Source of the DNA: Microglena sp. YARC
Taxonomy: Eukaryota; Chlorophyta; Chlorophyceae; Chlamydomonadales; Chlamydomonadaceae
Assembly: GCA_022414725.1 (NCBI GenBank)
Contig: CM039464.1
Location: 53,548,268-53,612,267, forward strand
Reading direction: 5' to 3'
DNA: 64,000 bases
Shown one piece after another: positions 1 to 10,385 of the stretch. The notes under the pieces are model-generated. The model was not told where the DNA came from and did no database searches. It worked only from the letters and a program-made list of their open reading frames with translations. Made by a program: the position numbers and the translations under genes. How positions within the stretch are numbered: position 1 is the stretch's first letter; each line of letters starts with the position of its first letter.

Positions 1-1023
1 CTATGCTTTTCCTTGTAGCGTTTTGGCTGACGGCTTGGTCTTGTGTGTGCCTTTAGATAGGGAGTGGTAAGGCCGCCTTTTTAGAGCTCTATGCCTCTCT
101 CCTTGTTTGTTTGGTGATTTTCCTGTGCCTTTTGTCCTTTACGTCTTCTTGTAGAATCTCGCTTTTTAGGCCCTGGCAACTCTCAGCCCTTCTACAATAT
201 ACTGTATATTATGTACACTTAATTCGCTAGTTTCTCTATGCCTTGGTAGTTCGCTTTGCTTGTTGTCAAGCCTCTTAATTTGCTCTTTGGTACGCTTTTT
301 TGGAGGTTACCTCCTGAACCAGGTTCTGAGAGGTATGTTGCCCAAACCCTCACCGTTATAAAACTGTCCAGCTGCCCCGGAGCTGTTCAGTCTCGGCAAT
401 GATTTTTGCTGAGTATGTAACAATATCCTCTCTAAACGATCCTACCTGTTGTACTACCTGCTATACAATGAGTTTATGTAACGAATCCTCTCTAAGCACG
501 ATCCACTTCCTCGCATTCCCTACTTGTATTCCTTCCTCGAACCCTTCATCGTATTTGCTGATCTGATTCTTCCCTTCCTCGCACCCTGTCCATACCTTGC
601 ATTGCATTTCAGGAGTGCTCCTAGATTGTTATAAAGTCCGCATTTCAAGTTGCTCTTGCAAATAGCAACCTCGCTCCCGCAACATTGCTCTAGCAATCTT
701 GTGTTGGAGTGCTACGTGTATGTTGACTCAGATACTTGCGGGTATAAATAGACTCGTTGTCCTCTATGTAATTACCTTGTACCGCAATACCGTTGCTGGT
801 TTGCTCGGTCTCCACCTCGTCTACCGGTCCTTGTGTCTACCCTCCAATACCCTGCTCGCTCTCAACTGTTTCCAGACCCCTTTACTACTCGCATTTGCGG
901 TGCCGGTACGTAGCCCTAGCTGGCCTGGGTCAAAGGACTTGGCAGGAAGTTACTGCTGCCAGTCGTAGAACGTAGGGCAGGACGTAACAATAAGGTGATA
1001 GAAACTGAAAACAAGGTGATACT
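1..1023. other. No gene recognised
   Basis: T-rich, moderately low-complexity sequence. The short open frames here have no motif I recognise and overlap one another on several frames. I see no LTR ends, splice signals or RNA gene. Confidence 0.4.
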
Positions 1024-1285
1024 GGCAGTACATCGGCGAGCTGCCCAGTATAGCAGTGGAGTCGAGGGCCGCCTGGGTACCTTAAAATCAGGACTCTAAG
1101 GTGGTACTTGGCAGTACATCGGCGAGCTGCCCGATAGAGCAGTGTTGTCGAGGGCAACCAAGATATCCCCGGCGAGCTGCCCGATAGAGCAGTTTTGTCG
1201 AGGGCTACCAGGATAGAGGTACAAGGGGATGGTACTCAGCAGTATGACGACAAAACTACCCCTTGATAGGGTAGTGTTATCGAGG
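1024..1285. repeat. Short tandem repeat, about three diverged units
   Basis: The block GGCGAGCTGCCC followed by a TAGAGCAGT-type stretch and TCGAGGGC recurs near 1030, 1117 and 1169, and a weaker version follows near 1240. Unit spacing is irregular (about 50-85 bp), so this is an old tandem array rather than a clean satellite. Confidence 0.6.
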
Positions 1286-1457
1286 ATTACTGAGTACCAA
1301 AGAAACTAAAGAAAGCGTTGCTATAAAGCTGTAAAAAACTTGCTTAGAGGGATGAAGATTGGCCTGAGATGGGGAAAGAAAGAGGTTGGTTAAAGGAAGG
1401 GCCATTCCAGGTGATGGAGTGGGACGAAGGGTGAATCATAATATTGGGGGCAAACAT

Positions 1458-2400
1458 TTATGGGCCATATTCTTTGGCCATAATCAAGGCTGATGAGAGC
1501 CATTGAAATATGCAACGAGAGCATAATTCATTGAAAGAAAAAATCGTATCAGAATAAAGTTTGGAACAGCGAGCAAGCCAAAGGGTTTTGAAGACAGGAA
1601 TGGACCAAAAGATCCATTCAAGGGTGTCAGATTTGGGCAGGAGTTTATGGATCCATAATTGGAATGTGAAATTAGAGAATCTCGCGTTGGGTTTCCAACG
1701 GGTGTAAACTGAGCAAGCCCATTTCCAGAGGGATTGGGAATATGGGCATTCAACTAGGATGTGTGGGATAGTGTCAGAGGACTGTGAGCAAGTAGGGCAA
1801 AGGTGATTGGTTGAGTTTGTTACTTTGCAAATAGTGGGTAGGGAGTAATTGAGTAAGGAATAAAGCATGTCTTTCATTTTCCGAGAGATAGAAAGTTTCC
1901 AGATAAGTTTAAACCAATTGTGAGTGAGTTGTCTAGAAGAATATCATTCCATTGATGGATAAACCTAGGGGGGTAATGGGGGAAGGTGCCTTGATAGAGC
2001 TTGGAGGTAGAGATGATATTTAGCGAATCGATGTTTTCCCAGCCCCATAATTCGAGCCAGGCGTCGAAAATATCTGTGTTGGTGTAATTGTGATGGTTAG
2101 TGGAACCTAGAGCATGAATCATGAGGGGGTTATTACGGATAGCAGAGATAAGAAGCATACGTTTGTTTTCTCCGAATTTCAAGTGGGGAAGGTGACGTAT
2201 CCAATCTGGGGTGGTAATAAAGGATTGCGTGTTGGTGTCCCAAACATGTTGGACCATAGTGAGGCCAGCGTATGCAATATTTTCCAGGAATTCACACTAT
2301 AACCTGAATTTTCAGAGATGAAGTTCGGGTTGAAGAATAATGGTTCCGCGAGGATAAGGGGGGGGATGAGACAGTGTTTACCGCCCCTCCATGGGTAGCG
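1458..2400 (-). pseudogene. LINE ORF2 C-terminal relic with zf-RVT-type zinc-binding end
   Basis: Read on the minus strand, three overlapping frames give one decayed protein. It starts near 2390 with a segment containing PLFFNPN, the usual post-RT motif of non-LTR retrotransposons. It continues from about 2257 (TTPDWIRHLPHLKFGENKR) and ends in the frame at 1877-1458. That last frame has CPTC, then HILVEC, then SLWKWAC, the Cys-Cys-His-Cys plus Trp pattern of the zinc-binding domain that follows reverse transcriptase in many LINEs. At least one frameshift lies near 2260. The RT core itself is absent. This is a 5'-truncated dead copy; no host function is implied. Confidence 0.75.
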
Positions 2401-2429
2401 ACTTCGGTACATCAGTCGTACTGCCGGAC

Positions 2430-2965
2430 GAGCAAAACGGGCGCGCCAAACGGATGCGCCAAACGGATGCGCCAAACGTGTGCGCTAGGGAACCTAAGGG
2501 TTCACCTTACAAATTGCATTTGGACCGCACCAACTGACGTTCGCAAACAGCAGGCAGCTCGATAATCTCGCAAATACAGTCACCTTTTGAGCCCGAAACT
2601 GCGCCCCAAACCACTTGACGTTGGGATTCGACAGTCAAGTCATCTCGAAGGAGACTGCATAATCACAGCCGGAGGGGGGCACAGCCCCAGTTTATGAGGT
2701 AACGCGCAACTGTGTACCAAAGCGCGGTATACGAGACACACATTCCGCAAGAACAGCCGAGAACAGCCACGAGGGCAGCAACAAGGTTTACGAGGACAGC
2801 AGCAAGGTTACACACACCGCACATCGCACACAAAACAACCCTAGTTACCGCCCCTCGCGGATCCCTAGGGTTGTTTAGATGGTAACCAACTAGTTAACTA
2901 ACCAACCTACTAGTTACCGCCCCCTAACTAACCAACCAACTAGTTACCGCCCCCTGCGGATCCCT
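2430..2965. repeat. Small simple repeats, otherwise no gene
   Basis: A GGATGCGCCAAAC-type unit recurs about three times at 2437-2480. Near 2840-2960 the phrase AACTAGTTACCGCCCC recurs with AACCAACTAG spacers. The rest of the interval holds nothing I recognise. Confidence 0.5.
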
Positions 2966-3054
2966 TGGTCCAATTGGTCCAATCCAACACAAGGGCGGTC
3001 ACGCCCTTGTTTTTATTTGTCCGACCGGTCGCACATTGTGGCGCGCGGTCGCCA

Positions 3055-3330
3055 CCCCGTGCGACCCTCAGGTGTGCGAAATTCGGTCGAAATGGGCCCT
3101 TGGTCGCCACGATGGCGACCCTCAGGTCAGTGATTTATGCCCTGGGTCGCACCTGGGTCGCTCCTGGGTCGCACAGGCCCAGCCCGGGTAGCTAGCTCAG
3201 GCCTACCCCTGGTGGAAGTTACCCACTCAACTCTGAAAGTTATCCCAGGGATCATGCATGGGCCCAACCCAAGCCAGACAATACAGATGTACAATTCGAG
3301 TCATTAACTACTCGACTCCTGAGGACCTGA
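3055..3330 (+). repeat. Dispersed repeat, copy 1 (partner 11810-12065)
   Basis: Shares with 11810-12065, in the same orientation, the ordered blocks GCGACCCTCAGGTGTGC, CGAAATGGGCCCTTGGTCGC, CTCAGGCCTACCCCTGGTG and the tail around ATTCGAGTC/GCTCGAGTCCTGAG. Similarity by eye is about 75-80%. No TIRs or coding capacity were seen, so the class is unknown. Confidence 0.65.
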
Positions 3331-3892
3331 AGCTACTCTGTTTGACTGGTGGTTGATTGGTCGATTGTCGCAACGGCATAAGGCATGAGCGAAATGTGTC
3401 GTTCTAAACCGCACATGCCTGCGCTGCTCGTTTGTCGAGCGTCTTCAAACCAGTCGCGGCTACTCCTTTGAACCCCGTTAGAACAGCCATGCGACTATGC
3501 GAGTCTATACGCAACCACCCACCCCTCTTCCAACGTCCTACCAAAGCATTACCACTATCTCTGGTCGTCGACTTCATGGGCGAAGTCGGACCTTGGGCGT
3601 GGCCCCCTCCCCCTCAACCCCTGTGTTGATGGCTAGGCCATGCCTTAGATAAATTGCTTAGGCTGAGGTCTAGGCCATACCGTCAAAGGTTGCACCAAGA
3701 GAGGAGACAGGTTTGATGAGGGCAGTTATTGTGTGTGTATGCTTTACAAAGAGACGTGCTTATAATGAAATGCATGTTTTCTTGAAGACCCCCCCTCCCG
3801 GCCTCCCCCCCCCAAAATGCTGACACCACAGTTGATCATATCAATTTTTGCATGATGTGACATGATCAAGCAGACCCTTTTTTTATGATGCG

Positions 3893-3946
3893 TATCAGCA
3901 TGAATAGCGGTGCTCTCGCTTGTTTTATGTCTTGGTGACTCCTTGT
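3893..3946 (+). mobile_element. 54-bp orphan fragment of a Copia LTR 5' end
   Basis: Matches the first 54 bases of the LTR at 55927-56245 with one difference seen by eye. It begins exactly at the LTR's first base (TATCAGCATG) and stops abruptly after CTCCTTGT, where unrelated T-rich sequence starts. It is a remnant of another insertion of the same family. Confidence 0.8.
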
Positions 3947-3959
3947 TTTTAAGATTAAG

Positions 3960-4235
3960 CTAGTGCATGTGGAAGCTGAAAGCAACAGCTGCCCAGCTCT
4001 GCATAACTATCTAGGCCCGGCCAAATGTCTGGCTTATGAGGCAAGTCAGTGCAGGTGGAAGCTGAAAGTATCAGCAGCCTAGCACTGCTAGACTATTTAG
4101 GCCCGGTCAAACGCCTGGCTCACGAGATAAGTCAGTGCTTGTGAACGCTGAAAGCATCACCAGCCTAGCACTGCCAGAAAATTTAGGCCCGGCCAAACAC
4201 CTGGCTCACAAAGAAAGTTAGTGCATGTGGAAGCT
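3960..4235. repeat. Tandem repeat, about 85-bp unit, three copies
   Basis: Each unit contains AGTGCATGTGGAAGCTGAAAG (or a close variant), a CAGCCTAGCACTGC block and TAGGCCCGGCCAAA followed by CTGGCT. Units start near 3960, 4045 and 4130. Confidence 0.7.
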
Positions 4236-4523
4236 GAGAAAGTAAAAGATACATAGAAGGAACAGGAGCTTGGAGGATAAATACGCAACGTGCGCTAGTG
4301 TGGCTTTAGGCATTCTGCCCTGGGGCTTAATAAGAAAATTAAAATCAGACAATCAGCCATCGTGACATTGGCTGTCTAAAGCAGTGCTAAAACTGGAGCG
4401 CTGCAGAACGGTGGAACAGAGAGGCAGAATGGTGCATCATGGAGCAAGTTCTGTGCGGTCGGTGGCGCCAAGGCGCATGCGAGCCTATCGTGCTCTAATT
4501 AATTTGAAAGAAAGAAACTAAGC

Positions 4524-5015
4524 CAAGTGTGCAACAGGGTACTTCAGGAGGACCCCCAGGACAAGTGTGCAACAGGTTACTTCATGAGGACCCTGAGTGT
4601 GCAACCGGGTACTTTAGGAGGACCCCCAGTACAAGTGTGCTGCAGGGTACTTCATGAGGACCCTGAGTGTGCAACCGGGTACTTCAGGAGGACCCCCAGT
4701 ACAAGTGTGCTGCAGGGTACTTCATGAGGACCCTGAGTGTGCAACCGGGTACTTCAGGAGGACCCCCAGTACAAGTGTGCTGCAGGGTACCTCATGAGGA
4801 CCCTGAGTGTGCAACCGGGTACTTCAGGAGGACCCCCAGTACAAGTGTGCTGCAGGGTACTTCACGAGGACCCTGAGTGTGCAACCGGGTACTTCAGGAG
4901 GACCCCCAGTACAAGTGTGCTGCAGGGTACTTCATGAGGACCCTGAGTGTGCAACCGGGTACTTCAGGATGCAACAAGGTACTTCAGTGTGCAGCAGGGT
5001 ACTCCAGGAGGACCC
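4524..5015. repeat. Minisatellite, 70-bp unit, about six copies
   Basis: The unit is made of two related halves, GTACTTCAGGAGGACCCCCAG and GTACTTCATGAGGACCCTGAG, each next to a GTGTGCAACCGGG or GTGTGCTGCAGGG block. Because 70 is not a multiple of three, all frames look open and repetitive. Those frames are a by-product of the repeat, not protein genes. Confidence 0.9.
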
Positions 5016-5241
5016 CCAGCTCTGCTGCCTGATACGCAACCAATTGTATAGCCTGCGTCCTGCGACACAACGGACCCTCCCGCGTTGCATCTACAACGGT
5101 GGACGTAGAGTCCTGAACAACCCTAGTGTGCAAATGAACACTTACAAATGGGACGGGGCCACATTAAAAGCTTTGCTGCGAATATGTAGAATTTCTCGCG
5201 ACAAGCAGTAATTCTCTCAGTAGCAGTAATTATCATCAAGC

Positions 5242-5718
5242 TTATATGCTAATCACATTGATTGAGTAATCACTGCATCCCAGATGCCTAGTTGAGGGTG
5301 GCATTAAGTTCGTCAAGGTGGTGGGGATCTGGGCAGACAGGAGAGTCTTGAACATGTTACAGGCCGTGGCCTTCAAGGAGGAGGGAGTACAGGGTGCCAC
5401 CTCAAACTGAACTCGACGGGCAGAGATGGCAAGGTCCCTCCCCGGATACTGAACCGACACCTCAAACAGGATATGATCAGGACTATTCTCATACTCATCA
5501 GCCGAGCAGACGAAGAAGTCATCATCCTCCATGAAGTCAGTGTCCATTTGACTGCTTGTGCTTGTGTCTGTTTGACTGCTTATGCCCGTGTCCATTTGGC
5601 TGCTTGTGCTTGTGGTTGTGGTTGTGTCCGTTTGGCTGCTTGTCCCGGAGCTATCTTGTGAGTTGAGTGCGCTTTGAGCGGTGGTGCTAGAAGTCTCCCC
5701 AGCCTTGAAGTAGCCAGT
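5242..5718 (-). CDS. Exon of unknown gene, inverted paralogue of 9307-9708
   Basis: On the minus strand a polypyrimidine tract and CTCTCTGCAG precede the exon start at 5718, the same acceptor context as its partner. The frame is open to 5242. It encodes a Thr/Ser/Gln/Asp-rich stretch (repeats of the type SSQTDTST and SSQMDT) and then a conserved block including FMED, CSADEY, HILFEVSVQYP and FEVAP. These match the partner exon almost residue for residue; most differences are conservative. The partner stops after TTLTN, whereas this copy reads on for about 20 more residues. I do not recognise the family. Retained frame over a diverged duplication suggests it was under constraint. It may be a host gene fragment or transposon cargo. 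Confidence 0.5.
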   Translation of the reverse strand, partial: TGYFKAGETSSTTAQSALNSQDSSGTSSQTDTTTTTSTSSQMDTGISSQTDTSTSSQMDTDFMEDDDFFVCSADEYENSPDHILFEVSVQYPGRDLAISARRVQFEVAPCTPSSLKATACNMFKTLLSAQIPTTLTNLMPPSTRHLGCSDYSINVISI

Positions 5719-5779
5719 CTGCAGAGAGAAGGGGACACATTAGATGGGAAATTTTGTTGTGTGTGAATGGATTTTCACC

Positions 5780-6080
5780 CCAGGAGGTGGGTCTACACAA
5801 ACCAGTGACACCGAGGATTCAGTTTGAATGGCGTTGCCACTCCTATACAAGAGTAGGCGCACTTTGGGCTTGGGATGGAGTGGGCCTACTAGGTGCCTAC
5901 TAGTAGTAGTCCCGCATAGGGCTTGAGATATGGTGGGCCTACATGGCGCCTACTTTTTTTTGTGCCTACTCGTGCCTACTAGCAGTAGTCCCGTAGTCCC
6001 GCACGCGCCGCTGTGGTTTCGTGGTTTTGATGGTGGAGGGGTCAGACCGGTGGGGGTTGAGGAGTAGATGGGGGGCTAAA
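5780..6080. repeat. Short dispersed motif GGTGGGCCTAC...CTACTAGTAGTAGTCCCG
   Basis: The motif occurs about twice here (near 5890 and 5935-6000) and again in the same orientation at 8633-8700, each time followed by a CACGNGCCGC...TGGTTT segment. Class unknown. Confidence 0.55.
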
Positions 6081-7231
6081 AGCTTGAGGAACCAGTGGTG
6101 AAGACTCAGTCAGCATGCATAGCAAAGAAGATAGTTGTGCCAACGCAGGACACAAATCTTCGCAGCGGTTTGCCTGAAATGATTTATCAATTATGAGCGC
6201 GGGGGAGGGGAGTATATAGGGACAAGGGTTTCGTTCGAATTCGGTTAGGCATTCTCATGCTTGCGTCAACCAGATGACAGCAACACCGTCTCTCCTCATC
6301 GCCCTCCCGGCCTCTCGACGGATCCGTGGCACGATATAGATCGGTACTATCACGCATGGGCAGTTGGTGGCGCGGCTAACCTACTTGAACATGTTATAAC
6401 CCCTGGCGTAGCAAGCTTATACACTGTAGGAACGCCACTACCATTGGTAGTTCCAGGATTTCACATGTAAAATAGAAGCATGTTTGCCCAGCGCCTCCTG
6501 ACTATGAGCTGTGTCGCTGGTATGAAGGCACGCCCAAAGTGTGTGAAGTCACCTGTTAGTCGTCGCACTCATCATTTCAGTCATTTTTTTTTATACATCA
6601 TGTGACGAGGGCGCGTTGAGTCGGATCTCCACCGCTACGCAAACCGCGAACAGCACCACGCGAAATCCCATTTCTTGCACGCATTATTCCCAAGGTTAAA
6701 GCGGTCATGGGATGAGGAGGCAGTCGTGGCCAACACAGCGTGGAGCCAAGGTGGTGTGGGTTCCCGTTGCGTCTAGGTATCTGAGTCAGATGTCGATGGT
6801 AGGGTTGTTTCTAACCCAATATTTTGCAATAGTGCTCCTATCTTGCTGAAAGAATACATCGTATCCACAGCTTTTATTTTCAGCTCAGAGCAGGAGCTTC
6901 TAGGCGACTAGGCGGCTATCTTGGCTTGATACCCCGCCAAACCTAAAACCCTGTAACCGCCTGTAACATACATACATGCAAGGCGAGGCCCCACCCCCGA
7001 CCCGATTCAAAATTCCGCCTCCAAGTATTCCAGCCTGGAATGTGTTGACGGGCAGATCCGACCAGATCACCATCTGGTCATGCCTCGAGCTTTGAAGAAC
7101 GTCGTTCCGGACCCCTTCACTTGCATTAGCTAGCTTCAATCAGGCCTTTCGCTTGTGCTACTAGCTTCAACCTCGTCTTTCTCTTGTGCTGACATCGTAA
7201 ACCGAACCGACTTCAACCACCTCTCTCGGAA
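6081..7231. other. Intergenic, possible promoter for the exon at 7232
   Basis: No coding region that I can support. A TATA-like GAGTATATAGGG lies at about 6210, too far upstream to assign. Just before 7232 the phrase CTAGCTTCAA/CGACTTCAA recurs three times in a C/T-rich stretch, as in many 5' UTRs. Confidence 0.3.
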
Positions 7232-7629
7232 ATGCCCTCGCGGGGGTTGTTCCTCTTCCTAGCGTTACTTGCTACAATTACTCGCAGCGCCACGACTCTA
7301 GACCTCGAGGCTGACATCCCTCACGTTAGTAAATGCAACTTCTGCGAAGTATGCGATGGAAAGCCAGGCCTGGCGCATCGACGACTTCTGTCGGTAGAAG
7401 ATGGTGGCATCCATCGTCCTAACGGGGGGGGACAGCGGGAATACGCTGGTTTTCCTCGTTCCAACGGGGAAGGGCAACGGGAGCCCCATCAGCTGACAGA
7501 TGAGCAGCTAGACATGATGCTCAGTGAGATGAAAGGCAGTGGGCATGTTGATGCACAGGAGTTGGAGCTGCATGAGCATGAGTGGGACTCATGGGCTGCT
7601 GTTACACAGGCAGCAAGTGGAGGATCGCA
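7232..7629 (+). CDS. Putative first exon of a secreted protein
   Basis: The ATG at 7232 opens a frame starting MPSRGLFLFLALLATITRSA, a textbook signal peptide (basic n-region, about 12 hydrophobic residues, small residues before the likely cleavage site near residue 20). It is followed by a Cys-containing segment (CNFCEVC) and two Gly-rich NGGGQRE/NGEGQRE repeats. A donor-like CAT|GTAAGA lies at 7629/7630; beyond it the frame turns into a low-complexity His/Pro tail and stops at 7750. The exon at 8732 needs the preceding exon to end two bases into a codon, which this donor does not provide, so either another donor (for example CT|GTAGGA near 7746) or an unseen exon links them. No family recognised. 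Confidence 0.45.
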
Positions 7630-7964
7630 TGTAAGACCACACTACCCACCACCACCACACACACAGCCACAGCCACACAAACACACACAGTTGGAGCACC
7701 TACAGGAGGCGCCTACTTGTTTTATGGCACCAGTCCCGCCCTGCCTGTAGGAGTAGGGGTAGGGCCGGGTGGGGGACAGAGGGAAAAAATGTGCCCCCTC
7801 TGGTGAGGGCAGTCGACAGAAAAATGTTGTGCGCGATTTGAGAGATACCAACCCACGACCAATCGAACATTCACCACTACTCCTGTTGACCACGGCAGAC
7901 AAGCTCCCTGCCATGGTCGTTACTATCCGCCGATTTCCGCGTCGCTTGTAACGTGCCTAGGCAT

Positions 7965-8515
7965 TGTAACCTGAAAGCCGGCACAGCTTTTTAAATTTCA
8001 CACTAAACCCCTACACTGACTGTCATGGGCTGGCTTCTAGCTTGTGTCGTGCCCTCCCTTGTAACCTGAAAGCTGGCGCTGCTTTTTAAATTTCACACTA
8101 AACCCCTACACTGACTGTCATGGGCTGGCTTCTAGCTTGTGACGTGCCCTCCCTTGTAACCTGAAAGCTGGCACTGCTTTTTAAATTCCACACTAAACCC
8201 CTACACTGACTGCCATGGGCTGGCTTCTAGCTTGTGACGCGCCCTCCCTTGTAACCTGAAAGCTGGCACTGCTTTTTAAATTCCACACTAAACCCCTACA
8301 CTGACTGCCATGGGCTGGCTTCTAGATTGTGACGTGCCCTCCCTTGTAACCTGAAAGCTGGCACTGCTTTTTAAATTCCACACTAAACCCCTACACTGAC
8401 TGTCATGGGCTGGCTTCTAGCTTGTGACGCGCCCTCCCTTGTAACCTGAAAGCTGGCACTGCTTTTTAAATTCCACACTAAACCCCTACACTGACTGTTG
8501 TGGGCTGGCTTCTAG
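7965..8515. repeat. Minisatellite, 94-bp unit, six copies
   Basis: TTGTAACCTGAAAGC...CTTTTTAAATT...CACTAAACCCCTACACTGACTG...GGGCTGGCTTCTAG recurs with starts near 7966, 8060, 8155, 8249, 8344 and 8438. Copies are highly similar, so the expansion is recent. It lies in the interval that would be an intron between 7629 and 8732. Confidence 0.9.
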
Positions 8516-8731
8516 CGCCGGGTGCGGCATGGACTGCATGGGCCGACTGGAAGAGGCGGGTGCGGCATGGACGTGAACTCACCCAAACCCACCCCTTACG
8601 CCCACCCCACATCCCCAATCCCACACACCTATATGGTGGGCCTACTTGGTGCCTACTAGTAGTAGTCCCGTTGTCCTGCACGTGCCGCCTTGGTTTAGTG
8701 GTTTTCATGTAACAGGGGTTCTGATTTGCAG

Positions 8732-9113
8732 CCGCTACAAGCTTCTATTGTGCTTGAACAATCGCCAGAATCATTGTCTTAAGGTAGTCATGATGAATTT
8801 ACGCAATACTCTGTTGGGGTTGAAGGCGATCGTTCCTTCCAAGCTGAAGGTTGTCTCGCTGTATAACGATGACGCGTTTGTGAGGGGTTGTTCTTCTGTT
8901 TGGAGATCATGTACGTTCTGTGGTGTTTACGTCAACTCTGCAGATGGGGCGTTCACACGCTCACCGTTCACCAGGGAGGCAGACAGTTCCCTGTTCACCA
9001 ATCCCCTTCATGCTCGCAACAAACTCAGGCTGAGCAAGTTCCATGCCGCTATTCCTCGCCTCTTGCGCCTGGTTGCTGTGGACCCCTTGGATTTCATCCA
9101 CCTGCACAGGGTG
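8732..9113 (+). CDS. Putative internal exon, unknown gene
   Basis: Preceded by TTCTGATTTGCAG and followed by AGG|GTGAGT, good acceptor and donor. Within them one frame is open for about 127 codons and contains CLNNRQNHC, a CTFCG motif and DFIHLHR. It ends on a codon boundary, and the next acceptor (9306) opens the frame of 9307-9708 also on a codon boundary, so the two join cleanly. The 3' two thirds of the exon lie inside a fold-back element (8908-9268), so part of the protein may be captured transposon sequence. No family recognised. Confidence 0.45.
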
Positions 9114-9268
9114 AGTGATCGGTGGTAGAGCCCCCCGGGGATTCCTGTGCGTAGCACCTTCATGCTTCTAGCAGCCTGTGGGTATCTGTTAGCCTGCCTG
9201 CTTGGTGAACGGTGAACGTGTGAACGCCCCATCTGCTTAGCTGAAACAAACACCACATAACGTACATG
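8908..9268. mobile_element. Small fold-back element spanning an exon-intron junction
   Basis: The outer about 65 bases are imperfect inverted repeats: CATGTACGTTCTGTGGTGTTT at the left and, reverse-complemented, CATGTACGTTATGTGGTGTTT at the right. Both continue through GCAGATGGGGCGTTCACACG and CACCGTTCACCA. No clear TSD. The inverted-repeat homology with the 4.25-5.75 kb arm begins right at its outer edge, which supports a separate insertion. Confidence 0.6.
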
Positions 9269-9306
9269 TTGTCCCTTCTAATGTGTATGTTCCCTTGTCT
9301 CTGCAG

Positions 9307-9708
9307 AATGGCTACTTTAAGGCTGGGAAGCCTTCTAGCACCACAGCTTCGCGCACGCTCAACTCACAAGACAGCTCCAGAACAAGCAGTCAAACAGACA
9401 CAAGCACAAGCAGTCAAATGGACACGGGCATAAGCAGTCAAACAGACACAAGCACAAGCAGTCAAATGGACGCTGACTTCATGGAGGATGAAGACTTCTC
9501 TGTCTGCTCGGCTGATGAGTATAAGAGTAGTCCTGATCATATCCTGTTTGAGGTGTCGGTTCAGTATCCATGGAGAGACCTCGCCATCTCTGCCCCCCGA
9601 GTTCAGTTTGAGGTGGCACCCTCTACTCCCTCCTCCTTGAAGGCCACGGCCTGTAACATGTTCAAGACTCTCCTGTCTGCCCAGTTCCCCACCACCTTGA
9701 CGAACTAA
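9307..9708 (+). CDS. Terminal exon of unknown gene, with SSQTDTST repeats
   Basis: Follows CCTTGTCTCTGCAG. The frame starts NGYFKAG and runs through a Ser/Thr/Gln/Asp repeat region (about four repeats of 15 residues), an acidic FMEDEDF stretch and the conserved block CSADEY...HILFEVSVQYP...RVQFEVAP, then stops after TTLTN. The near-identical inverted copy at 5242-5718 preserves the frame and the splice acceptor. Joins in phase to 8732-9113. Function unknown; the low-complexity N-terminal half suggests a disordered region. Confidence 0.5.
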   Translation, partial: NGYFKAGKPSSTTASRTLNSQDSSRTSSQTDTSTSSQMDTGISSQTDTSTSSQMDADFMEDEDFSVCSADEYKSSPDHILFEVSVQYPWRDLAISAPRVQFEVAPSTPSSLKATACNMFKTLLSAQFPTTLTN

Positions 9709-9994
9709 ATGCCACCCTCAAATAGGCATCTGGGATGTAGTGATTACTCAATCAATGTGATTAGCATATAAGCTTGATGAGAATTACTGATTGTCGCGAT
9801 ACATTCTACATATTTGCAACTAAACTTTTAATGTGGCCATGCCCCATTTGTAAGTGTGCAAGTGCACAACGGGATTGTTCAGGACGTTGTGTCCTCCGTT
9901 GCAAACTCAACATGGGGAGGCTGGGTTGACCACAAGGAAGGGCCTGTTGTGCCGCATGACGCAGGCTATCCAATTGGTTGCATCTCAGACAGCA

Positions 9995-10385
9995 GAGCTG
10001 GGGGTCCTCCTGGAGCACCCTGTCGCACACTGAAGTACCCTGGTGCACATTTGGGGGTCCTCATGGAGCACCCTGTTGCACACTTGGGGGTCCTCATGGA
10101 TTACCCTGTTGCACATTTGGGGGTCCTCATTTTGGGAGTACCCTGTTGCACACTTGTACTGGGGGTCCTCCTGAAGTACCCTGTTGCACACTTGTACTGG
10201 GGGTCCTCCTGGAGTACCCTGTTGCACACTTGTACTGGGGGTCCTCATGGAGCACCCTGTTGCACACTTGTACTGGGGGTCCTCGTGAAGTACCCTGTTG
10301 CACACTTGTACTGGGGGTCCTCCTGAAGTACCCTGTTGCACACTTGTACTGGGGGTCCTCCTGAAGTACCCTGTTGCACACTTGG
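9995..10385. repeat. Minisatellite, about 37-bp unit, about ten copies
   Basis: CCTGTTGCACACTTGTACTGGGGGTCCTC plus GAAGTAC or GGAGCAC variants. It is the reverse-orientation relative of the array at 4524-5015. Open frames across it are artefacts of the repeat. Confidence 0.9.

Larger units (their letters stand above)
4253..5755 (+). repeat. Left arm of a 6.4-kb-span inverted repeat
   Basis: The reverse complement of 9268-10620 aligns along this whole interval: the GGAGCTTGGA block near 4266, the GCGCTGCAGAACGGTGG block near 4400, the minisatellite, the CTGCGTC blocks near 5050, and the exon described at 5242-5718. The arms differ by point changes, small indels and minisatellite copy number, so this is an old inverted duplication rather than an assembly fold-back. 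Confidence 0.8.

Noticed and set aside
4524..5015. CRISPR-like array
   Set aside because: Contiguous tandem units with no unique spacers, in a eukaryotic context.
4527..5211. Plus-strand Cys/Val/Gln-rich frames (MCNRVLQEDP repeats)
   Set aside because: Frames through a 70-bp minisatellite; the same peptide appears in shifted frames.
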